Shown here piece after piece: positions 47,201 through 58,141 of a stretch of 64,000 bases of DNA. The stretch is taken from the NCBI GenBank assembly GCA_964017195.1, contig OZ024898.1:17724475-17788474 (forward strand), given 5' to 3'. The DNA is from Siderastrea radians. Lineage: Eukaryota; Cnidaria; Anthozoa; Scleractinia; Rhizangiidae. How positions within the stretch are numbered: position 1 is the first letter of the stretch; every line of letters begins with the position of its first letter. The notes under the pieces were generated by a model. The model saw only the letters and a program-made list of their open reading frames with translations, was not told the DNA's origin and made no database searches. The translations under genes were made by a program, and so were the position numbers.

Positions 47201-50200
47201 GTACTTTGCCAGCTTTCGACAGCAATATTAAAAAACCTATCCTTGTACCAGAGACACCCATTACTTTAACAAGGTTGTTACTAGCAATGAAATATAAGCA
47301 TTATTCTCATGATAGAAGAAAAATATTAAAGTAAAACGTTTTAAAATTGCCGTAAAAATGAAACCAGTGAAATAATGGGCAAATCGAGCGTCTGTACGGT
47401 TCCGGTGAAATGTCTAAAATCTGACTGTAATAGTGAATTAACCCGGCATTTTGCAAAATTGAATAATGAAAAATTCTTCAAATTTGAATATATCATGCAA
47501 AGTCGTATTTTACTTAAATAAGTGGAATAAAAAAGTGGGGTCACCGAGTTCGTTTGGGAGGAAACAACCATTTATTTCTCTGAACAGCTAAGCTTTCATG
47601 GAAAACCTATCAAGTTCTGAACGTGTGCGCGCTCGTGCGCACGCTAATCACGCTAAAAATGATGCACAGAAAGGATGCGCAATGCAATTGAATGGAATCA
47701 CCTTAAATAAACCTTAATTGTCATCCTCAAGAAAACTACTGCTGCCCTGAAATATCAGGGGTAATAAATGAATTAAGGTATCAGCCACCCTTCGGGACCA
47801 TTTGCGGGCGGATCTGACTCTAGTTTTTGCTGGTTTTATGAAAAACCCTATAAACTATACATTTTTTGGCAACTTAATAATTATTCCAGAAAATGACTTT
47901 ATATTCAAAAAGAGGCAGAAGTTTAACATGTTTGGAAAATGGGAAGGTTTTTTCACACATAAATGTCTTCATAGATAAGGTACCACTCCCTCCAGAAACA
48001 AAGAAAACAAAACGATTAACACTGCATTCTCTTCTTGACACCTATGGCTAAAAAATCGTCTCAGATTTTTGACAAGTGTGTTTGTTCTTCTTTTATTAAC
48101 AGATGAAGTCAGAGAAGACAAATAAATTAGCACTTTGCGCGGAAAAAAGGTCTAGCTTTAAAACAAAAAGAGGGATTAAAATTCGCAGACACGGTTCTGT
48201 GGAAAAACTATCCAGCAACAATCTGGCCAAATTGGTGGATTGGCTGTTGACTTGTAGTTTAAAACGCACATACAACTCGCCAAAATTTGACTTTCAAGAA
48301 AAAAAGGAAAATGTATTTTCTGCGGCGTCTTGCCAATAGTGAGATTAAGACACCTAAATGTCCGGTGAGTTCTATTTTGACCGATACCAGAGAGGGATCA
48401 GCTTTCTCAAACAATAGAACTTTGACAGGTAACATGTAACAGGAGTAATCTTACACGGCGAGCGGCAGAAAATAATTTATTAGCTTTCAGCTCACTGCTC
48501 TTGGACGTGAGAAAACATTTATTTGAGTCATTTTCGTTTTATTTACGAAATGTTTTCCTTATTTCAATCCGTATTTCACGTAACAATGAAAATGTGTGAT
48601 GAATAATTCCTGAAATGCTGACCAGGTTGATTCACTGCCCATTCTTTGTCAAGGGCTTTCTTTTCCTTCATTGCTGGTTTGGAAGACGGAAACACACACA
48701 ACCGTTTTCTTAATGATACATTCAGGTGAAAGAAAACTCTCTTTACTTCGTAAAAGAAACTTCTAAAAACCATTTCGTATGAAATGCTTTCGATTTCATG
48801 TGATCAAGTTAACCAGGTGTGATAGAACTTGTCAGCGATCAATTACCATTGATAATTAACAAGGAAAAATCTTTTACTCCTTATAACTCTCCACTGAGCC
48901 ATTATTCTCTTCTAATTCTTTGTTTGAAAAAAGCTCTCAAAGAGATTTATCTGAGCATGTAAAAATCTCATTTATGAAAAAATGCCACTTTTTTCCAGGG
49001 CTGATACCTTAATTGAAACCTATGATACCAATTCAAACAAACAGACAAAAAGTTCTTGTTCACAAGACAATGACAAACATGGGGACACATACAGCCTGTA
49101 GGTCTGTATTGCATCTGCACAAAATTAGCATACAGCAACTGTAATATAATGCAATTTTTGGAAAATTAAATTCGAAATTTATGACAAGTTGAACTACATC
49201 TTTTTTTCTGCCTAGCTGGGACACTGTTAGTGAAAATCATTTCAAGCATAAAAGACGTGACCCAACAATAATAAATATATCGCAAAAGGAAACCAAAATA
49301 AAGGAAACATTTTACCTGAATGGCTGCTTCATGACAAAACACTCATTTTTGTAATCATTAATAAAATAAATTCAACACTAAAGAAATACCTAACATTTAT
49401 TTAGCATTTGCTCCTCAGGCTCATTCCAAACAGGTGAAAGTTTGAAATTTACTTGCTGCATGTACATGTAGCCATGATCTCTAACAATTCCAGCAGCAGG
49501 CCATTAAAGCTTTTTTTTTCTTGTAGTGTGGGTCCTGCTGTCTACTTCTACTGTTATTTTGCTTACTACCAGATGAGTATTTACACATGTTTTCACCTCC
49601 AAGCCTACAAATTAAACCTACATAAAATTTCAGCGATTGTTTGTTTCTTTGCTAGTTTGGACATGGCTGTGGCATTTGAAAGAGCTGACATTTGTCTACT
49701 GTGGCAGGACTTGAAATAATTCCCCAGCTGGCACCTATCAAGTTGTCCGGTCAAACCTATTTTTGCTCGGACACAACCCATTTTAGGCCGGACATTAATA
49801 TCCATTATGTCATATCTCTATAAAATCACCCCCCCCCCCCCAGTATGATGTTTACATATCAAACAAGTACACTTTCTACACCTTTATTGTACATGCAACC
49901 CCAAACTCAATGCAGGAAGAGTGGAACGCACGGTAGAGCCACAACGTTCGGCAAAATCAATATTGCACTTGTGCATAAAACTATCGCTTAATCAGTTCTA
50001 TGTCTTCTATACAGTTAAATTTTAATACCGACTAAAGTTATGAAGTTGTTTAAATTGAATCTTGCGATCTAGTTGATTCTCATAATAATACAAGCTAACT
50101 GATGTGAATATACAACAAGAAACACGGTTTTGGTTCCGACGGCGAGTGGCACTTGTTGCCCAGAAGTGAATGGCTGGTGTGGGGTCATAGTCTGCATAGT

Positions 50201-53200
50201 CTGTGAATCATGTATATAAGATAATAATATTATCTTATATACATGATTCACAGACTACAAATAAACTTTATATATTATATAAAGTTTATTTGTTGGAATA
50301 TGTGAACTTTCTGTTAAACTAGTTTGTTTCCCTTAAAAATAGTAAGAATGTTTACTTAATATCGGAATTTATACCTTACGTGATTCACACAGAAATGTCG
50401 ACAAGTGGACAAATAAATGTAAACTTGCTTTCTTGTTATTGTTATTTTTACACTTTTCTGGGACCAGCTTTTTGAACTTTTATTTAAGACAAAGGGTGCC
50501 AGAACCTTTGTACCGACACTGAGAGGCATTGCTATGCTTCTCACGTCATGTTTACAAAATCTAAGTGGACTACACCTAAGAATGCAGTAATCCACGCCAC
50601 TACACACGCTACTCCAAAAGACCCGCAAATTTTCGGTGACAGCTTGATGAATGACAAAGCGAAAATTTGCAACCACCAGAAATTTTACAACCACTGTAAG
50701 TTATGAATCATTTATTAGAAGTTCTTGGTCTGGTAGTATATCATTCTGTCTTTTCCCCTTTTATTCATGAATGCCAATAATGTTGAACCTTTCAAAAATT
50801 AAAACCTGAAGCTCTGCATTAAATTTTTCTTTACAAGCGTAAACGACCAGACAAATTGTCTGGCCATCCAAGGATTTGACCGGACAAAACCTATTTTTTA
50901 CCAGACATTGTCTGTTGACCGGCCGTTATTTCAAGCCTTGACTGTGGCTTACTCTAGTTGCTTGCCTTCTGTTGGAACATGCCTAACACACATTTTAATA
51001 ACAAGCTAATTTGCTTGTTAATTATGCTGTTGCAAACTGAATGTTTTCAGATAGTCATCCATAGGGCACTGTATGCTAAGAGCCCCTTCCCTTCATGATC
51101 AGCTCAGCAAAGATAAAATCTACTGTCTAGAAAAAACTATCAGTCTGTTGGGCTCATGTGATGTTTCATTTTCAACCTGTAGCTGCAGTACACTTCATGA
51201 CAGCAATACTAAGGAACCAAACTAAGATTAAAGACAGTTTTTAGCACCTGTCAAGCAGCCAGGAGAAAGTCTTACCAAATTTTACAAGCAACTTCGGCAG
51301 CTTCCCTACTAGCAGGGAAAACTCACCAGTTGCATGGTTTGGAGCAAAAATTTTCTTTTTGAGCCAAGCTGCTTTGTCTCCTTACAGTCCAAGCTATCAC
51401 TATAGAAGTTTATAGTTCAATACCTCTTATGGTGGCTCATCTGGATTTTTCCGAGGCACACCATCCCAACTTTGAACGGCTAATACTTTACTGACTGAGC
51501 TCGGTGGGGCAAGCTAATTCACACATTTACTAGAGAATGAATGAACTTGTCCAAAAAGTAGGTTTGATTGACATCAGTGTTACTATAGCAACGAAATTTT
51601 AACCGAAGCAATTAACATAAGGCTTTCATTGTCATTGTACTAAGAACAGAATTTTCACGATACTTCCGGCACCAGCGAAGCGTAGAGAGCAGCATGGCAA
51701 ACTTGTTGATACCAAAGCACACAAATATGTAGAATGCAGACAAAAGAGAAACTCCTGAAATAAACCGGTTGTCAACAAATGATGCGGCAATGAAAATTTT
51801 GGAGACAAGTGCAAAAGTCTCCTATACTTTTATTTGTATTTCGCGCCCTTAAATGATTCAATGTGCGTGACATTTACAGGGATAGTTCAATACATGTTAG
51901 ACTTGAGATCAAAGACTTAAAAGAAAATTCATCGACTAGTTTTTGAATTAAAGCATCCGTAACAAAGACGTTGCTTCTCTGTGTAAAATGAGCATATTTG
52001 AGACATTACTTCTGATTACATCATTTGAAAACTAGGGAAGTAAACCGCACAAAACCTTTAGGAAAAGTAGCTGTACGCTACAGCTATGACATATCACATG
52101 GTGAAAACAGTGTTTCAGTCTGTCAGGATAACACTGGTACCGATGAAACAATACAAAATAAGGTAAATCTGTAATTTTTTTACTGGAAATATTCAACCCA
52201 ATTTTTTTCCAATACGCTCTCATAGAATTTTTTCAAACTTTGCAGCCCTGAAGATCAACACCTAGACTTATAATAAGAGACAATAGGTCGTTTTAGAAGT
52301 CTAGGTCTAGATGTTGAGAAAATGGCTGATATACAAAAATCATGACGTCATCGTTTCGTTGCTATGGTAACACTGATGTCAATCAAACCTACTTTTTTGA
52401 CAAGTTCATTCATTCTCTAGTAAATGTGTGAAGCAGCTTGCTCCACTGAGCTCAGACAGTAAAGTATTAGCCGTTCAAAGTTGGGATGGTGTGCCTCGGA
52501 AAAATCCAGATGAGCCACCTTAATTGATGGCAAGAAAAATGAAGACAGACTTTTTAGTGAGTTTCAAAGGTGTTCTAACAGCTACCAAAATAGGAAAATC
52601 TGTTACTAGGCCTTTTGCTACAAACAATAAATTTCACCAAAAAAAGCTGTTATTCCTGCCCAATCCAACAAATTAAAATGCTCATCCATTGGAAAAGTAA
52701 ATTAAGTTTTTAATTTGTCGAGCAGCAAGAACCTGTCTCACTTTTCAGAATAACCCTAGTCCTAGAGAAACCCTGGCAGCCCTGCTGTAATGCATGACAA
52801 CAAAAGCACAAACTTGAGAGTGGGGGTAACCCTCTTATTCTATATTCCAGCAGTGTACAATACCCCCTCCCCCCTCCAACCACTGGGGAATAGTGAGGCA
52901 TTTTTCTACATTGTGTGTCCTAGGGGATGGGCATTGGACTACTCAGAGGCAGTTTTGACCTCACAGAACACAGTGGCTTCTTTCACTTAGCAAAGACAAT
53001 GAATTTGAAATTAACTGTGCCTAAGAAGGACATGCAGTAATGATTTGTTATAGCACCCTCCTTCTAATAAGCGCCCCCCCTCTCTAACAGATGCCCCTCA
53101 GTGAGGGTTGTTTTGTTAACAAGTGCCCCCTTGCTAATAGGAGCTTTTCTTTGGCTTGAGTGATGTTTTGTTAATAAGCACCCCTATTTCAATATTAGTG

Positions 53201-54202
53201 CCTCCCTTAAGCCCCTGTACTTCAAAAGTTCATGTAGCCCACATTGAAGATTACTGAAAAAATAAATTATGTAACTAATTATGCAAGTCAATTATGATAT
53301 CTGCTTTCTCATATGAAAGTAATATTGAAGCTATTGACTTGGAATAGACAAGCAAGTGCTATCCTGACCATGAGAACTCTTATCCTCATAGCTGTTGCAT
53401 TGGATTGTTGTGTCAAAAAAAGCGCCCCTTCCTTATAAGATGCAAAGAAAGCAACGCCTTCTGTTCAAAGGGACTTTTGAACAGCTCTTTTGTCCCTGTC
53501 ATGGGGAATTCGTAAGTTTGCCAATGCCCTGGGGTTTGCAGGTTGGCCACTGCTCAAAATGACTTGTGCATTAGGAACACCCTCTTCACAAAAGAGTCAA
53601 GTGTTTAGTCATACATGTATCTACAGCAAGATTCGATAAACCATCCTCTAGATCTGCTTTCTAAACAGAAACTGTACCATCTCCTTTCATTGAATGAATT
53701 CCCCCACCCCAACTAACAGTCCTGATCTGTGTCTTCCTCACCACACGCATTACCTCCTATAATTTACAGTTCTTGTTTGCATAAATTTACAAAAGAACAC
53801 ATGTACAATCTAAGACCCAAATGCCAGCCATAACATGAGTTGCACACTGCATGATACCCACTTTTATACAATGCAAATTTTTACAAATTTTTTAATACAG
53901 ATAGCACATGCATTAACAGGCTCGCGACAAGATTTTCGAGCCAACAGTACACGTTAACCGTAATTAACCACAAACACGCCGTTCCAGAAAATTAAAGCTG
54001 TGAATAGCTGTGCACATAAAAAACAAATTCATTTCGCTCAAAGGCTTTTTAAACATGCAGCAATCTCGCTTATGTTATGCACACGAACGGCAAGAAAAAG
54101 TCCTGTCACTTGCCGACCACATGCATCCTGGGCGCGAGAGTATAAATAACGGCTGGAGCTTATTTGCTTGTAGCTCGGGTTTGCAGGAAGTCAAATCTAA
54201 TT

Positions 54203-54233
<31 letters not shown>

Positions 54234-54841
54234 TCAAATGCAAGTAGAGTTGACTTACCTGCTTACATTGTTATTTCCTGTGGCGAGCTTTCTAAAATAC
54301 CCAAATTAAATAACCAATTCTATATATATATACTCTAAACAGCAAAATAACTCTAAACTCATCAATTGCACATATCGTTCGTGCAGGCTGGACTCACTCG
54401 TTCCCAGGTTCCTTCTCCCCAAAGATTCCGAGAACTTAGCAAAACACCGCAAAACATATAAAAAGACGTGTTTTGTTGGCTTCGACTGGCTTCGGCCGGA
54501 TGAAACCGTTCATTTGATTGAAAATAGTCATCTGATTGTAGGTATGCAGTGTATTAGATCCGACGGAAGCCGATATCTGGCATATATTCACGAAGCCCTT
54601 TGAGGGCATAGAATTGGGATAGAATTCCAACAGGCTACCGCAGCGTTGAAAACAGGGACCGTGCGTAATCGAAATGAAATTCAATTGCGACAGGGAAAGA
54701 AATATAAGCATGACCACTCTACAAAATTCCGACAGGGACGTACTAACTGTTCGAAACTGGGATATAAAAAATTGGGGAATTCAGACGGCGAGCCCACGAG
54801 GGCCTCAACCAAGAACGGCCGCATAACTCACCCCGGGACAT
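36942..54841 (-). CDS. CCCH plus C-terminal RING protein with RRKSFDR repeats (gene model, about 971 aa)
   Basis: Model on the minus strand: candidate exon 1 54841-54832 (ATG TCC CGG G, GTGAGT donor), exon 2 41942-40320, exon 3 38224-36942. Phases agree (1, 1) and the total is 2916 nt, 972 codons. Exons 2 and 3 are firm; exon 1 is tentative, since it is only 10 nt and 12.9 kb away. Domain order: basic N-terminus (KKRRRRKKK), low-complexity linker, about seven repeats of 31-33 aa around RRKSFDR, CCCH finger, acidic DEYAEM repeat, C-terminal RING. This suggests an RNA-binding E3 ubiquitin ligase, but I do not recognise an orthologue. The spacer between exons 1 and 2 is described under its individual elements. 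Confidence 0.55.
38225..40319 (-). other. Intron 2 of the RING gene; holds a SINE head
   Basis: A 2.1-kb intron with GTACGA donor (40319) and CCTTTAG acceptor (38225). No further coding exon is evident. Apart from the tRNA-like block at 39215-39288 nothing is recognised. Confidence 0.6.
39215..39288 (+). repeat. tRNA-derived SINE head (tRNA-Ser/Leu-like)
   Basis: An A-box-like GGCTTTGGTAAAGCA, a middle part GTGGACAAGAAAATCGAAGG resembling class-II tRNA sequence, and a B-box-like GGTCGCGAGTCCCACC. Stems are degenerate, so it is a SINE head, not a gene. Confidence 0.5.
40320..41942 (-). CDS. RING-gene large middle exon: basic/serine repeat region
   Basis: Open from the acceptor TTTTTAG (41943) to the donor CCAG/GTACGA (40320/40319); 541 residues in phase with the CCCH/RING exon. 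Composition is Lys/Arg/Glu/Ser-rich and probably disordered. An early KKRRRRKKK is a likely nuclear or nucleolar signal. From about 41000 to 40400 seven DNA units of about 95 bp encode repeats with RRKSFDR, then S-E-N/D, DPRG-EHP, and HR-YPT-RRR. RRxS sites suit basophilic kinases. The frame runs 33 nt past the donor to a stop at 40285, but the last residues lose the repeat character, favouring splicing. Confidence 0.75.
41943..42879. other. Non-coding DNA, probable RING-gene intron 1 (start)
   Basis: No repeat family or exon recognised; A+T-rich. An open frame at 42313-42657 has no homology I recognise. Confidence 0.4.
42880..43267. mobile_element. Foldback MITE, about 170-bp arms
   Basis: The arms 42880-43051 and 43097-43267 are inverted repeats (TTTTGAATTTCCTGTG paired with CACAGGAAATTCAAAA). 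Arm divergence is higher toward the outer ends. About 45 bp centre, non-coding. Confidence 0.75.
44917..45725. repeat. 199-bp direct duplication, second copy split by an insertion
   Basis: Unit 1 is 44917-45115. Unit 2 is 45116-45255 plus 45685-45725 (shared CATGCAATGCCGA, GAGCTCCTATTAATTA, GTCATCTTTGTTCATTTATA). The element at 45256-45684 interrupts unit 2. Confidence 0.8.
45256..45684. mobile_element. hAT-like MITE with ACCCTATTTCAGACC repeats
   Basis: 8-bp target duplication CTTGGTTG (45248-45255 and 45685-45692). Ends read CCCCAGGGGGTACTTCC and GGGAGTGCCCCC. Six or so ACCCTATTTCAGACC units lie inside, and TATATAGCTTATATAAGG lies near the right end. 429 bp with no transposase. Confidence 0.75.
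47054..47706 (-). mobile_element. TTAA MITE, GGTGATTCCAT family, copy 2
   Basis: TTAAGGTGATTCCAT and ATGGAATCACCTTAA bound 653 bp that match 26124-26785 in reverse orientation across the whole length. Confidence 0.85.
47773..49012. mobile_element. TTAA element, GGTATCAGCC ends
   Basis: TTAAGGTATCAGCC (47773) and GGGCTGATACCTTAA (ending 49012) give a 1.24-kb unit with short TIRs. Internal open frames are short and unrelated to transposases I recognise. Confidence 0.6.
50197..50257. repeat. Perfect 61-bp palindrome (30-bp arms)
   Basis: Arms 50197-50226 and 50228-50257 are exact reverse complements around a single central A (TAGTCTGTGAATCATG at the left, CATGATTCACAGACTA at the right). Confidence 0.95.
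50258..50292. repeat. 35-bp A+T-rich palindrome abutting the previous one
   Basis: CAAATAAACTTTATAT at the left mirrors ATATAAAGTTTATTTG at the right. It starts at the base after the 61-bp palindrome. Confidence 0.92.
51427..52523. mobile_element. TTAA-type MITE with 170-bp TIRs, GGTGGCTCATCTGG ends
   Basis: Arms 51431-51596 and 52354-52519 are inverted repeats. The right flank is TTAA and the left is TTAT (one change). The centre (750 bp) has no clear coding sequence. Confidence 0.75.
53050..53470. repeat. AATAAGCGCCCC-type short repeats
   Basis: Degenerate CTAATAAGCGCCCCC / TTAACAAGTGCCCCC units at 53060-53200 and again at 53410-53440 (AAGCGCCCCTTCCTTATAAG) may be the two ends of one element, but TIRs were not resolved. 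Confidence 0.4.
54203..54232. repeat. (CAA)n microsatellite
   Basis: Ten uninterrupted CAA units. Confidence 0.95.
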
Positions 54842-56970
54842 AGTTCTTTATATCAACCCATCTAGGCCTGGATCTGGGTTGTTAGTTTCATAACTTCAGT
54901 TGCTTTAAAAACTTTCGCGAGCCTCATACTTTGGTGTTAAAAACGTCGCTCGTGTTCCGTGAGTACAAATGTTTGGATATTTGTTTCGCTGGTCAGAATT
55001 TCCGTTTAGTCTCTCAATATTTTTACAATTAATTATAACTTATAACAACGATGCTTCAATTTAGTACGGCTTGTCACTTACAAAATAAGAACATTAGAAA
55101 GCTTTATTTACGCAGATCAACACGGCAACTAAAGGCGGCGCTGCGAAGTCAAAGTGCAACTATCACAAACCTGAAGAGAGGCGTAGGTTGTACACTGCTG
55201 TGTATTATAAAAATGCAAATGCTGTTTTATTTCAGGTATAAACAAACTATAAAACTTGACGAACGCAACTGATTTAGCTTACCTTCCAAAGATCCCGACT
55301 GGCCACACGCCCATCACTTTTAGTTAACTAAGCTATACTTGGCGAATTTCTGCAGCTACAGAAAGATCACGCTTTCGGCGAATGTTTTAGGTAGATACAA
55401 ATGAATGTTTTAAAAATTGATTTACATTTCCACGTGTCACTGATCACAGTTGTGCGCCTATTTGCACTTCGGCGTAGCGGGGGCTGGGGTTGATGGGGAG
55501 GCCGAGGACGGAATTAAATTGTTTGTCATCCAATCGAACACCAGCTATCTCCAGTCACGGTAGAACAAAGAATAGATATTCATTGAAGTGAAAGAGCTTT
55601 TACATGACGGCCAAATACTTCTTTACTTTATAGATTAGGCCGGTATTTGATGAGATAAGACTGAGACTCGGCCTGCGTGCAGACGTCTTGAGGAAATAAG
55701 TCTCCATACATGCTAACCCAGACCGAGACCGAGTTTTTCCTGAAATTAATCGATTCAATCAATGGATGGTATCTGTTACGTTGAATTATTGTTCAAAAAT
55801 AGAACGTCAATGAACGGTGAAATTCACACACAGTTTGTGTGGGTACCCTGTGTTGCCAATCAGCTTATGATAGGAAACCAGTGATCCATGAAATTGGAAC
55901 GATTTTCCTTCGACTCTAATTTCTAACATTTGGACCCAAAATTGTCAATACAACCCTTAGGTATAGGAATATTTCTCTTTTTTGAAACGAGAAAGCATTT
56001 TCCAGTCTTTTAGAAAGTCTTCACTTTATTCTCTTTGTGATCATCTCCCGGGGTTCCTTTGTATTTGAGTGCTGGACGGAGTATCCCTAGCACCACTGAC
56101 TTTTTAATCTTCCTCGACAAAATACGTCACCACCATACTTGCGTCAATTTCCGTTATGTGGAAATTTTGCCTCCTCGTTCGCATTAACTTCCTTTATTCT
56201 GAACCGATTTTCCTCTTCAATTGTCGTTAATTTAAATCGCGTTCATTAATTTCCTACAATAACGTACTTCGATTGCCGTACTAAAGTACTAGCCTAACTA
56301 ATGGAACTTAATCGAACGCAATCCGTTCGATTAAGTTGATTTTCCCAAATTGTCTTGTGAGTTCGATTACGTTCAATTATCAAGCTCAATCCGTGGAGGA
56401 AAATTCTCGTTCGATTTCGTTCGTAAGAAAATGTACGAGAAATTGTTCATTCCTGCCCGCCCCATGTACAAGTATACTTACACAAAGCTCACTTAATTCT
56501 TTTATCATTATTATTCCTCTGGTTCAACAGAAAAACAACACGATCACAAGTTCGTCACCTTTATGCCTGATATGTCAAACTTTGTACTGCTCCAAAACAC
56601 CGGTGAAGTCACGCAAAAAAAATATCATCACAGGTTGGTCACAGAAACGCCTGATATTTCAACCTTTGTACTGGTCTGGATCTGTCGAACATCACCGAAA
56701 AACCACAAGAAACCTCAAGACCGAAATAACCACAGGAATATGCCGATGCAGCACCTGCAAGTGCCCAAAAACTCGTGGTTACAAAAACAACCATGAAATA
56801 AAAAGAAAGTTTATTTAGTTCATACTGATTGCAGAAAATAAAATCATTTATTACCATTGAGCTGCATAGGAACTTACCTTCGGTCAGAAATTAACTTCTA
56901 ACGGCACGACACCTTGCTCTATTATCTTCTCGGTTGCATGGTTTTGTGCGTAGCCAGTCTTCTCAGTCTC
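54842..56970. other. Intergenic DNA; only a small hairpin recognised
   Basis: No supported gene. AACTTAATCGAAC (56305-56317) and its exact reverse complement (56325-56337) form a 13-bp stem. About 56550-56685 carries an imperfect direct repeat (TTTGTACTG context). If exon 1 of the RING gene is right, its promoter lies near 54850-55050. Confidence 0.4.
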
Positions 56971-56974
56971 TTTG

Positions 56975-57762
56975 CCCACAGACTTTGCCAATGGTATTCT
57001 GACAACTTCCTATTAGCCAACACTGAGGAAACGTTCCAAGCCATGGTCATCAGGAACAGAGGGAAAGACATCTCAAAGATCTGTCTCAAGGTTGACAACG
57101 AAGAAATTGAACAAACAACATTGCTTAAACTTTTAGGAGTTAATATAGATCACCAACTTTCTTTCAGTGAACACGTAAAATTTATCAGTGTAAACTCCAG
57201 CCAAAAAATTGGTGTTCTCCTTAGATTGAAGAATTTAATTCCTGAAAAGGCTAAGTTACATATATTTAAGACTAGTATTCTACCACACTTAACATATTGC
57301 TCTCTTGTTTGGCATTTTATTAGGTCTTCAGACAAACGTAAACTTGAGAGATTACAGGAAAGGGGGCTAAGGGCAGTCTTAAAAGGCAATTGTGGCTCTT
57401 ACGATGAGCTCCTAAGCAAAGCCAAGTAGCCAACTTTATATAATCGTAGGCTTCAAGATGTAGCTACTCTCATGTTCAAAGTCAAGCACGGCATTTGCCC
57501 TACATACATATCAGATCTTTTTAACCAACAAAGGAACCAGTACAGCCTGAGGAATTCTGATTTTGTTATACCCCGCTTCAATACGGTGACGTATAGAAAG
57601 CACTCTATTAAGTATCTTGGACCGACACTATGGCGCCGCCTACCTAGAGATACAAGAAATGTAACAAACTTGAATCTTTTTAAGAAACTTATAAGGCAGA
57701 CGGATCTCTCAACTTTAGTTAGTAACAAATGTGGATCGGACTGTCTTCGTTGTAGATCTTAG
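56975..57762 (+). mobile_element. 5'-truncated LINE, RT C-terminal half
   Basis: The two halves, either side of a TAG at 57427-57429, are in one frame. They read WYSDNFLLANTEETFQAMVI, LKLLGVNIDHQLSFSEHV, HLTYCSLVWHF, then KYLGPTLWRRLPRDTR. This is the RT thumb and C-terminal region of a CR1/jockey-like non-LTR element. The catalytic YADD block is absent, so the copy is 5'-truncated. One stop in otherwise clean sequence implies recent decay. Confidence 0.8.
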
Positions 57763-57839
57763 ACATCGTATGTTTACAGAATATTATTAGCAATTTCAAT
57801 AGAATATTATTAGAATACTATTGGATACGCACTTATGTT

Positions 57840-58135
57840 TTGTATTTAATTACTTTAGTTACTTTAATTACGGCGGCCAGTGGACAGTTCTTCGAGCAGT
57901 CCACTCTGTGGTAGGCGATAGACGTCCATCCTTCAGAACATTGTCTTTGTCTGGTGGCCTCCAACGCTTCAAGGGATTCGATGTTGGTGACGAAGTCACT
58001 CCAGTGAATGTTGTGGGTGGTGCGGAGACTGCGCTGATGCAAACGCTCAAGAGGGCACAAGCGGCGACCGTGTTAGTGATCCAGGAATCATCGTACAGAA
58101 GAGCTGTAAGCTAGATGTCGCCCAAATGTACAGGT
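57840..58135 (-). mobile_element. LINE RT C-terminal fragment (different family)
   Basis: The minus-strand translation gives LERLHQRSLRTTHNIHWSDF and VTNIESLEALEAT, matching the conserved tail of RTE/CR1-like RTs (LERFHQR-LR-IL-IHW-D-VTN-EVL pattern). Frameshifted and short. Confidence 0.65.
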
Positions 58136-58141
58136 AACGCA

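Larger units (their letters stand above)
49707..50941. mobile_element. TIR element with TTGAAATAA / GGTCAAA-rich ends
   Basis: GGACTTGAAATAA and GTCCGGTCAAACCTATTTTT on the left are mirrored at the right by AAAACCTATTTTTTACCAGA and GTTATTTCAAGCC. The body holds the twin palindromes at 50197-50292. Confidence 0.5.

Noticed and set aside
54010..54309. 99-aa plus-strand frame with a Thr run
   Set aside because: The run is a translated CAA microsatellite; nothing else suggests coding.
55274..55308. Alternative first exon for the RING gene (ATG GGC GTG, GTAAGC donor)
   Set aside because: It ends in phase 2, but exon 2 needs phase 1.
56336..56818. 160-aa plus-strand frame
   Set aside because: No family resemblance and an internal imperfect direct repeat; likely chance.
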